Source of the DNA: Saccoglossus kowalevskii
Taxonomy: Eukaryota; Hemichordata; Enteropneusta; Harrimaniidae
NCBI RefSeq assembly: GCF_000003605.2
Contig: NW_003148770.1
Coordinates: 658,620 to 675,333, forward strand
DNA length: 16,714 bases
Direction of reading: 5' to 3'
Positions 9,401-15,822 of the stretch are shown here, piece after piece. The first letter of the stretch is position 1; each line of letters starts with the position of its first letter. The notes under the pieces were generated by a model. The model saw only the letters and a list, made by a program, of their open reading frames with translations. It searched no databases and had not been told where the DNA came from. Both the position numbers and the translations under genes were made by a program.

Positions 9401-12400
9401 AATCAATATTCCTGATTTCGCTAGTATTTGACAGTTTTTTTTATATTCAGATCACCCTATATTAAACTAACATTATCAAAATTCCATTCATATTTGCAAA
9501 AAATATTTTACATGATTTTTTATCTTGAAATCTGAGGCATAGAATGGAATCCAATCAAACACTTTTCCAGGGAAATGTGCATGCTAATATTTTCTGTATT
9601 GTTTTGTCATTGTTTTATGTTTATTATTTTTTTTTTTTGCGCCTGGTTACACAGCGCCATCCAAAAGTGGAAGTTACCATGGTTACTTACCCAATGGTAC
9701 AATAGCGCATACTTCCAGCCAATCAGTACACAAACCTCCAAATCGCAGTCACAGTGCTGGGTCTTCCGGTAATATGTACAGAACAAGCTCAGGTATATTA
9801 GGTTTTGTAACAGATTGGTTTCATCAGTATTTTCAGTCAAATAATTTATCATAATAATTAATCTAATCTAATATAATCAAATATAAGTATGCATGGCTTG
9901 TTGGTGTAGCTCACTTGAATGTTTGAACAGCACTAAAATTAAATATTGTGTTCAAGCAAGCCAGTTCAAAGCTGTATTATTTATAATAAAGTTAAAAAAA
10001 ATATGAGAAAGCTACTAGGTCTGATAAATATTATATATAGAAAATAGTATCTGGTAATCGTAGTTCTTGATAATTATTCAGTATAACCTGACAGTTTGGG
10101 ATAAATATGCTTTATCAGTTGTAGATCTATATCAGATTGTTGGAACAAAGGTAATGGGTGGTTTTTTCATAGGTTAATGGAACATCAAATCTGAAAAGAT
10201 AATCTATTCAGATTTGCATTGATAAAGCGAACTTTACCTGAAATGTCAGGTTAATTACCAAGAACTATGATTACCTACTTCCATTTTCTGTTTACAAATG
10301 TATTGCATTAAATGTAAATTGTAGGGTAACTGTATGTACTGTATCATATTATGAGATATTCAAATGTTTTGCCGATCATGTTTACTCCCTGTGGCTGTTT
10401 AGTTTAAAATTTACATGTATGGAAACAACCAGATATATTTGATAATATCTCATTATGAATATATTCTTTCAATTATAACTTTGAGACTTCTTGAATTAGT
10501 GAAATTACAAATTAGCTGAAATAACATACTGTGAAATACTTTATTTTTGCTTGGAATTAATTTTCGCTATTTTCGCTGCAGGAATGATTCAGTGAAAATA
10601 AAATCCAGCGAATATACCATTTTTCCTATATTTTACATTCAACTCATCAAAAATCAGTGAAAATTAATTCCATACAAAATTAATTCCAGCTAAAATAAAG
10701 TATTTCACAGTATTAGCTAAAGAGCTACAGAGACGATGCAAATTTGATTTAATGCATGAATTACCTGAATCTTAATTTAGCTAATACGTCACAATCTATT
10801 CTAAAATAACATTTTGAATTAACAAAATTATGGTTATATTAATATAAACTAGCTGAATTAGCTAAGATAATATGCTAGCTAAAATGTATTACAGTATTTC
10901 TAGCATTGTGGATTTGTTTTGTAATTTTATAATCATCTCACAATTCATGTGACTGCATGTGAGATCTCCATCTCGTGTTACACGAGTTGTATACCCTTAT
11001 CTCATAAATCCTTGATTCTATAGAATAGGTTCTTATTAAATTTTGTTGCATGTTTGTTTGCTATCATTGCACGTTGTCTTGTTTATTACGTAAACTGTGC
11101 ATGTACATTCATCTTGTTATTAATTATTTGTTGTTTTTCTTTTTCTAGTACCAAATGTGTTTGTGTATGAGAAATATCCGTCCTATACTGTCAATAAACC
11201 TAAACCGCCATCGTCTTCTAGCAAGTATTCTTATAAATGTGTTCTGTATAGTCATATCAAAATGCGCATAATGTAAACCACAAATTTCGCGAGAGACTAA
11301 TTTTCGCGTATCAGTGAGTACCGTGAAATTGGTAGCAGTAAAAATTTCTCTGGGGTCCCCTGACATGGAGTGTTGGTGATATTTCTTAGTAGCAATGTTG
11401 CATCTTGTCAGGATGAGACCTTAGTTACAACCAATCCTTAAATGTCTGAGTTGGCTTCTCGTAATCTTTTTGAATAATTCAATTAATTTCAAATCAAAGC
11501 TACAACCTGGTACATACTGTAGAGTCTGCCCTCTAGAGTCTGTATTTGTGCAGTCTTGTACAATTGATATTTTGTAGAATTTATTTTTGAACAAATTTTG
11601 AAATATATTTTGATCTGCCCGCACATTTTCATATGACCATACCAGTAATAACCTCCGGAATATTTTTTTTTTTTTGCGCCAGAATCTGTTACATGTTTAT
11701 ATGGTGGAATAGATGTTTGTTTGCAAAGCTAATGTGGTGGCTGAATGTGATTATTATTGTATTCGGTGTTCATATCAATTGCTTTTAATAAAATATTTAT
11801 ATATGGATTTATAGAAATTGGTTTATTAGTTCACGGTGAAGGGATTTCTTTTGAAACATGTAAAAGTTCATCAGATCAAAGGTTTGACCAGATGTCATTT
11901 TCTGTGTGTACGGTATCTGGCTTCAACCTATGTATCATTTTACTGTCCACTAGGTCAAGTTTAGAAATGACAGAAACCCAAGATAATTCATTAATTAAAA
12001 TTAAATTAAAATCAAGAGACTGGGATTATGATGTCAGAGAGTGTGAGATGGTTGATCTCTCAGTATCATGAGGAATCAATTTTTGTTTCCTCTCGATAGT
12101 TACCTTTTTGGGATTTTAAAAGTCATAATTCTAATGAATAACTATCTTTCTTAGCAGGCTCAAGTAGTTACAGTAAACCCACCAAGCCATCAAGTGCACC
12201 TAGTCATCCCCCTCACCGAAGTGTTCACCCAGCAGCGTCCAGACCGCTCACAAGGCAACGTGCTAGCAGTCTAGAAAATGTGAATGCAAGCGGTTATGGA
12301 GACAGGCATAATTCATATAGCGGTAGTGGTCGGCTTGAGCGACAACGAAGTTATGAAAATATTCATTCCTCACAAGGTAGAAGTAATTACTTTGAACGGC

Positions 12401-13841
12401 AAAGAAGTTATGAAAATCTTCACTCGTCTTCAGCACAGGTGAGTTGTTTACTGGATCAAACCATTTCGATGTTAGGGGTGTGTGTTGACATCTAATCTTT
12501 GGTGTGTTTTAGTTGAAGTGGACTTGCATGTTTGGCAGTGTTGCTTTCTGTACTGTTAAAGCAGGCACATTTTCCCAATTCCTTCTTCACTACTCTGCAT
12601 CTATGTAATCCACTCAATTTTATCAACTCCTTTCATATTTCCGACACCAATCATAGAATTTGATCTTTTACAGCGATACAATCAGGATTACTATTCATCA
12701 AATCCCAGACCAAGACCCGGATCCGGATCTGGATCTGGATCTGGCTCACATCAGAGAACAAGATCGTTTTCTGGTGGCACACGTGACATGCGGAATCAGT
12801 ATAACAGCACACCAACAAGTGGTCTCCATGTGACAAGCTCCAGACTGGTGAGTACACTTCTATGTGCCTTGTACACAAGTCTTTGAGCTTGGACTAAATG
12901 TTATCTTATATTGAAAATTGAATGCTTCTTTCTAATAAAACTGTTCCTTGGAAAAACATTTGTTGGTTCATGAATCATTTCAGCATTTACTGACAAATGT
13001 TTTAATCAACTTATATCATAATTTGTATACTAGTATCCTTGTTCACATATTTTGCCAGTGTAGTCTTGATGTAAACACACACAATCACTTGGTATCTTGG
13101 TTATGATTTGCATGTGATTGTGTTTAACTGGGCCTGGTTGACATTCAGATAGGGTGTTCATTTGCAGTAATGTCATTATGATAGAAAGATGATCATACAG
13201 CCCTGTCATGTAGTTCAAAACATAGAATAGGCCATCACACTGTGTCGTCATATGTTTACATTTTTATCAACCAGCATGCGAATGTCTGATAACACACTGA
13301 TCAGAACCAAATCGAAATCTGCTGTGAAAACATCCACAAGTTGTTTTATTAACAGGGATACATACATGAATAGCAGTGAAGAATCCTATTATTTTATCTT
13401 CATGTGTGAACAAGTGCTCAAAAGTACCAGGGTCCATATGATTTCTGTGACAGAATGCACTATATATCACCTTTGAAATTTGTACACAAGTCAGGAAAGA
13501 TAATAGTGACATTGAAGACTGTTGCCTGGCACAACAATTAAAAAAAATACAAACACATGATTACTTGTTTCACTGCTCTTAGAAATTGTTGAATGTAAAT
13601 ACATTTGTTTTTTTCTTGTTTTTTATAGGTACCTGGACAGCGATCACCATCAGCTCGTGGAGATTCTGGTCGTGTTCGATCATCTGGTAGCTATGGCAAA
13701 CGTCAGTACTATGGCAAATCTAATGATAGTCCTCATGGTGGTAGTGTCGCTGGCGGTGGAAGTCGTTCGGTGTTTGGTAGTTATAGCCAGGCTCATGGTA
13801 CCATCACGGCAAGTGGCTTGGCTAGTATTAAGAAGTGGTAG
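3403..13841 (+). CDS. MAPK15: MAPK15 (ERK7/ERK8) atypical MAP kinase, 12 exons, 5' end outside the window
   Basis: Joining 3403-3493, 5004-5134, 5833-5999, 7002-7199, 7561-7695, 7948-8053, 8916-9171, 9655-9792, 11149-11220, 12158-12438, 12674-12847 and 13629-13841 gives one open frame of 653 residues and a stop. Numbering from the first visible residue: HRDQK at 70-74 (catalytic Asp72), DFG at 90-92, the activation-loop TEY at 111-113, [10 protein letters not shown] after it, GVDMWS and the CMGC C-lobe to about 240. Gln in HRDQK and the TEY context with long spacing are characteristic of MAPK15 rather than ERK1/2. Y275-E-M-I is the LC3/GABARAP-interacting motif known in human MAPK15, and it aligns at a constant offset of 65 residues. 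The tail (277-653) is disordered and longer than the human one. The family acts at basal bodies and cilia and in autophagy, and autophosphorylates its TEY. About 65 N-terminal residues with the glycine loop and VAIK lysine are missing, because their exons lie upstream of the window. Confidence 0.96.
3494..5003 (+). other. Intron, 1510 nt, no element recognised
   Basis: Bounded by GTATGT and TTTCTTAG. It is AT-rich, with short hairpins (for example ACTGTAAT near 3778 with ATTACAGT near 3800), but I see no coding segment or mobile element. A 70-codon frame near 4763-4975 has AT-rich, non-conserved content and is not supported as an exon. Confidence 0.8.
5004..5134 (+). CDS. MAPK15: MAPK15 exon: hinge to catalytic loop HRDQK
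   Basis: It encodes [12 protein letters not shown] through [12 protein letters not shown]. It contains the catalytic-loop HRD and ends in phase 0 just before the PSN that completes the loop. Acceptor TTTCTTAG, donor GTAAGA. Confidence 0.96.
5135..5832 (+). other. Intron, 698 nt, no element recognised
   Basis: Bounded by GTAAGA and a strong pyrimidine tract, T(9)CAG. The content is AT-rich and I see no repeat structure or coding segment. Confidence 0.8.
5833..5999 (+). CDS. MAPK15: MAPK15 exon: DFG and TEY activation loop
   Basis: It begins PSNILLDSE, then ADFGLARS, an acidic stretch [19 protein letters not shown], and ends ASK plus two bases of Arg. It carries the Mg-binding Asp of DFG and the TEY phosphorylation site. 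Donor GTATGT at 6000. Confidence 0.97.
6593..6912 (+). mobile_element. 290-bp insertion between 15-bp direct repeats, hammerhead-bearing (Penelope-like or retrozyme-like)
   Basis: The 15-mer AGTAGTTTAGGCTTA occurs at 6593-6607 and again, perfectly, at 6898-6912. It brackets 290 bp that include a hammerhead ribozyme-like core at 6766-6790. Hammerheads of this kind, with a short GAGC/GCTC stem before GAAACG, are typical of the terminal repeats of Penelope-like retroelements and of short non-coding animal retrozymes. No coding sequence for reverse transcriptase or GIY-YIG endonuclease is present. It would be either a 5'-truncated Penelope-like tail or a monomeric short element. The 15-bp repeat fits a target-site duplication but could also be a remnant of element terminal repeats. 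Confidence 0.55.
6766..6790 (+). ncRNA. Decayed hammerhead ribozyme core
   Basis: TTGATAA (6766-6772) stands where the invariant CTGATGA is expected. It is followed by a perfect 4-bp stem, GAGC/GCTC, with loop CATT (6774-6785), and then the invariant GAAAC (6786-6790). The two differences fall at C3 and G8 of the conserved core, so self-cleavage is probably lost. Helices I and III are not convincing in this copy. Confidence 0.5.
7002..7199 (+). CDS. MAPK15: MAPK15 exon: GVDMWS and C-lobe
   Basis: It completes Arg130, then [17 protein letters not shown] and [17 protein letters not shown], the typical MAPK C-lobe with the MAPK insert region. It ends two bases into a Lys codon. Donor GTATGT at 7200. 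Confidence 0.96.
7279..7510. repeat. Intronic minisatellite, 32-bp unit, seven copies plus a fragment
   Basis: The unit starts CTGATTTGAATACTGTCACA and ends TGGTACTGTATA. Copies start at 7279, 7311, 7343, 7375, 7407, 7439 and 7471, with a partial, diverging eighth at 7503. The seven are identical except for a single A-to-G in the fourth (7404). It fills most of the 361-nt intron 7200-7560 and stops about 50 nt before the acceptor. The repeats abut one another without spacers, so this is not a CRISPR array. Confidence 0.97.
7561..7695 (+). CDS. MAPK15: MAPK15 exon: C-lobe, [11 protein letters not shown]
   Basis: It encodes [20 protein letters not shown], then [20 protein letters not shown] and PYVA. 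This is the conserved final helices of the kinase fold, with the [11 protein letters not shown] signature. It ends with AG of an Arg codon; donor GTAAGA. Confidence 0.96.
7948..8053 (+). CDS. MAPK15: MAPK15 exon: post-kinase segment ending in the LIR
   Basis: It encodes [20 protein letters not shown], then [16 protein letters not shown]. It corresponds to the MAPK15-specific stretch after the kinase domain. The last two residues, Y-E, begin the Y-x-x-I LC3-interacting motif completed by the next exon. Phase 0 donor GTAAGA. Confidence 0.95.
8054..8915 (+). other. Intron, 862 nt, no element recognised
   Basis: Bounded by GTAAGA and ACTTTTCCAG. A less AT-rich patch near 8275-8390 might be an old element fragment but has no terminal structure I can see. 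Confidence 0.75.
8916..9171 (+). CDS. MAPK15: MAPK15 exon: LIR end, basic segment and proline-rich region
   Basis: It begins [16 protein letters not shown]: the first two residues finish Y-E-M-I, and the rest is a basic cluster that could act as a nuclear localisation signal. A Pro-rich stretch follows, with [19 protein letters not shown], offering several PxxP SH3-type sites. Human MAPK15 also has Pro-rich SH3-binding motifs in its tail. The initial ATG is internal, because AG lies directly before it and the frame is continuous with the previous exon. Donor GTGAGT. Confidence 0.93.
9172..9654 (+). other. Intron, 483 nt, no element recognised
   Basis: Bounded by GTGAGT and GGTTACACAG, with a T-run about 30 nt before the acceptor. 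I see nothing else in it. Confidence 0.8.
9655..9792 (+). CDS. MAPK15: MAPK15 exon: Ser/Gly/His-rich tail segment
   Basis: 138 nt, phase 1 at both ends. It encodes [15 protein letters not shown] and a Ser/Asn-rich run that includes [10 protein letters not shown]. No domain; probably disordered. Acceptor ACACAG, donor GTATAT. Being a multiple of three with equal phases, it could be skipped without a frameshift. Confidence 0.88.
10053..10275. mobile_element. MITE-like inverted-repeat element, about 223 bp
   Basis: The left arm, 10053-10117, starts GGTAATCGTAGTTCTTG. The right arm, 10220-10275, ends CAAGAACTATGATTACC, its reverse complement with one mismatch. The arms also share the ACCTGACA block and a GCTTTATCA block, with small insertions. 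The centre holds a further short palindrome around AATCTGAA/TTCAGATT (10188-10218). No coding sequence. I could not define a target duplication with confidence. Confidence 0.65.
10527..10712. mobile_element. MITE with 35-bp terminal inverted repeats and TA duplications
   Basis: Between TA dinucleotides at 10527-10528 and 10711-10712 lie 182 bp. The left terminal repeat, 10529-10564, begins CTGTGAAATACTTTATTTT. The right, 10676-10710, is its near-perfect reverse complement and ends AAAATAAAGTATTTCACAG. TA target duplication, short AT-rich non-coding body and long terminal repeats fit a Tc1/mariner-mobilised MITE. An extra AAAATTAATTCCA repeat sits just inside the right arm. Confidence 0.85.
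11149..11220 (+). CDS. MAPK15: MAPK15 exon: symmetric 72-nt tail exon before a GC donor
   Basis: It encodes [16 protein letters not shown] and a Pro/Ser end. The acceptor is TTTTTCTAG. Using the nearby GT donor at 11225 puts the next exon into a frame with an immediate stop. Using the GC donor at 11221 (A/GCAAGT) keeps the frame open to the end of the gene. The exon is then 72 nt, phase 1 at both ends, and could be skipped cleanly. Confidence 0.72.
11221..12157 (+). other. Probable GC-AG intron, about 937 nt
   Basis: The donor GCAAGT matches the usual consensus of GC-AG introns. The acceptor region TTAGCAG offers two sites three bases apart. Within the intron, 11278-11345 resembles bivalve-type repeat text (TTTCGCGAG, TTTTCGCG, CCGTGAAATTGG) and may be a fragment of another MITE. 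A 104-codon open frame at 11757-12071 has no recognisable content and lies in no usable splice context. Confidence 0.65.
12158..12438 (+). CDS. MAPK15: MAPK15 exon: tail with triplicated RQR-S-EN motif
   Basis: It encodes a Ser/Pro/His-rich start ([16 protein letters not shown]), then three related motifs: [10 protein letters not shown] (residues 464-473), RQRSYENI (493-500) and RQRSYENL (512-519). The last two are near-exact protein repeats spaced 19 codons apart. The exon could begin at 12155 instead, adding one residue. It ends in phase 0 with donor GTGAGT. Confidence 0.9.
12674..12847 (+). CDS. MAPK15: MAPK15 exon: GS-repeat tail segment
   Basis: 58 codons: [16 protein letters not shown], a GS repeat of about ten residues, then [10 protein letters not shown] and a Ser/Thr-rich end, HVTSSRL. 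The GS run is encoded by four tandem GGATCY hexamers (12719-12742) plus GGCTCA. Acceptor TTTTACAG, donor GTGAGT, phase 0 at both ends. Confidence 0.9.
12848..13628 (+). other. Intron, 781 nt, with one hairpin
   Basis: Bounded by GTGAGT and TTTTTATAG. Arms at 13073-13088 (AAACACACACAATCAC) and 13114-13125 (GTGATTGTGTTT) can pair, with a CACA loop-out. I see no coding segment or defined element. Confidence 0.75.
13629..13841 (+). CDS. MAPK15: MAPK15 terminal exon and stop
   Basis: 70 codons and TAG at 13839-13841. It begins [19 protein letters not shown], continues with a Gly/Ser/Tyr-rich stretch including [12 protein letters not shown] and [11 protein letters not shown], and ends GLASIKKW. 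Low complexity, basic, presumably disordered. No domain recognised. Confidence 0.92.
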   Translation, partial: VPGQRSPSARGDSGRVRSSGSYGKRQYYGKSNDSPHGGSVAGGGSRSVFGSYSQAHGTITASGLASIKKW

Positions 13842-13936
13842 TCATAGGGACTTGAATCATTTATTGATTACTATACTTTCTATGTGTGAGACTGTCATAC
13901 AATTTTTGGAGGCTGATGGGAGTCACAGCGGATATG

Positions 13937-13942
13937 AATAAA
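13937..13942 (+). terminator. Candidate proximal polyadenylation signal
   Basis: AATAAA 95 nt after the stop codon. No strong GT-rich element is obvious just downstream, so use of this site is uncertain. Confidence 0.35.
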
Positions 13943-15087
13943 ACTAAGTATCCTAGTCCCAGCATTTTCTGCCAGCCATGTGTTCTGTTGAACTTGAAAA
14001 AGCAGACTGTAACTAATATTCACATGGATGATAAAAATGGGTGCTCGTCAGCCTTCTTTGTTTTGTGACAGTCTTTCTTTTTCTAGGTATCTCTAATTTC
14101 ATCAAATGCTGATTGTTTTTGTTCACTGCCATAGATAACTTATTGAACAATTTACAATTTATAATTCAGCTGCTAGTGTCTTATTAAATGAGTGCTGCAC
14201 GCGTTTGCTTTCAAACCTTAGTTTACTCCTCAGAACATTTCATGTGGGTTCATATGTCAACATCATCGTTTCTCTTCATGTAAATCATATATTCTATGTA
14301 TGCTTAAGGTGGGTATCATCACCCTTAGCTATACTTTGATCCATCAATTAATACTAAACACTTGTAAGATTAGTAAGGTGTTTTTTGATTGGCTGAGTTG
14401 TAGCTATAAAATGGATTTCTGCCAGTTGCTCCTGATTGACTCCAAAACAGAAACCATCACTAAAGAACTAAATTATATGCACCATTCTGGTTCATTTTAA
14501 ATGAACGCATTCACTACTATAGTACATGTATGTACGTGTTGTTGTCTATACATGTCATATTCTGAGGCGGAGTACTCTCCAGTATTAATTTATATTGTCT
14601 TCTGTAAATATTGATGGGTAATTTAAAGAGCACTTGTCATCACAATTTCTGTGTCAATGTAAAATGTTTTATATGTCTATGGCTATTATGAATATTTGTA
14701 TATTTTAGTCCAGAAAGTGGTCGTTTTGCATCCCATAGCATGAAATGAACAAATCTAATATAATGGTGCAGTCATATTTTCTGTTGTTTATTATTTCTGG
14801 TAAATCTTCTGAAGTTCCATTATACAAGTTTTCTTGAAGTGAGGATTATTGCCTAGTCGTGTTATTTCTAATTGACAATCCATGGGTTCAATATTAAATC
14901 ATGATAATGGCTAACTATTAATAACCAACCAACAACTTCAAGTGTATTTTATTTTATAATAGTAGACCATATCTTACTCATATGATGTGTGATGAATTTT
15001 ATTCACTTGAGTTTATGCCCCTTTTCTTCTTAGAGTTGCATTCAAACTTTATAAATATGTGAAACATCACTCTCAGAACAAGCTAAG

Positions 15088-15093
15088 AATAAA
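15088..15093 (+). terminator. Candidate distal polyadenylation signal
   Basis: AATAAA followed within 20 nt by GTGTG. A longer 3' UTR of about 1.25 kb would result. A further AATAAA lies at 15399. Confidence 0.3.
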
Positions 15094-15449
15094 AAGTGTG
15101 AACAGTGATTTGACAACAAAAATATTAAACATTTAATAGTAGATTATCCTATTCCGATCTTTTTATTTTGAGAGTACTGGAGGTTATTTTCTTTTATACC
15201 AACAGCATCGGTATAAACTAATCATCAAGGACCAAACAAAGCCCCCTAACTCGGTGTCTATTGTTAAATTCACATTCTGCAGTTAATTTTTCATTACCTA
15301 TTCACAATCTGAACATATTACGGTGTTTATATATTGTTCAGAAACAGTACCTCATAGATTTGCAAAGTGGGAATGCAACTTTGAAACCTGCACTGCATAA
15401 TAAAAGACCAATATTGTAAATATAAAAGATTTGTGTGACTAAATAACTA

Positions 15450-15628
15450 TGTAAAATCTGTATTAGAAACCGCGGCTTCTATTAAAATGGTACAATGCAA
15501 CAGAGGGGATGCGGCTTCTATTAGAGCATCTATACATATGAGGAATGATGAATTTTTGGTTTTCAAATATTCAAAAAGAATGTGTGCGACTTCTATTAGG
15601 GATGCGGCTTCTAATACAGATTTTACGG
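15450..15628. mobile_element. Small inverted-repeat element with four internal GCGGCTTCTATTAG repeats
   Basis: The arms 15451-15473 and 15604-15626 are inverted repeats of 23 bp with one mismatch (GTAAAATCTGTATTAGAA followed by ACCGC or GCCGC). TA dinucleotides lie just outside, but not quite symmetrically. Inside, GCGGCTTCTATTAG or close variants occur as direct copies at 15472, 15511, 15586 and 15604, the last forming part of the right arm. No coding content. It looks like a MITE, or a short palindromic repeat family with its own internal repeats. Confidence 0.6.
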
Positions 15629-15822
15629 TACTTACATATTTAATCATTTATCAGGCTTTTGTAATAATTTGTATACTGCACTCAGCTGGCTTTAGTGATG
15701 ACCATGAAATTGATAAGCATTTACTAAAATAATTAATTTATTTTCTTATAAAAGCTACTCTTTCAGTTTGTATTGATGTTTTTTGGCATAATACATGTAT
15801 ATTTCATTGTCGGGCCATGCAG

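Larger units (their letters stand above)
9793..11148 (+). other. Intron, 1356 nt, carrying two MITE-like elements
   Basis: Bounded by GTATAT and TTTTTCTAG. The two inverted-repeat elements at 10053-10275 and 10527-10712 are listed separately. The rest (9793-10052 and 10713-11148) is AT-rich with many AGCTAAA-type words but no clear feature. Confidence 0.8.
13842..15440 (+). other. Probable MAPK15 3' UTR and downstream AT-rich DNA
   Basis: No coding segment is seen. Possible polyadenylation signals AATAAA lie at 13937, 15088 and 15399. TGTAAATA, a Pumilio-type recognition word, occurs at 14603-14610 and 15415-15422. Where the transcript ends cannot be told from sequence alone. Confidence 0.5.

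Noticed and set aside
11757-12071. 104-codon + frame in the GC-AG intron as an extra exon or gene
   Set aside because: Composition is AT-driven, it has no familiar motif, and I found no splice-site pair that would keep the MAPK15 frame.
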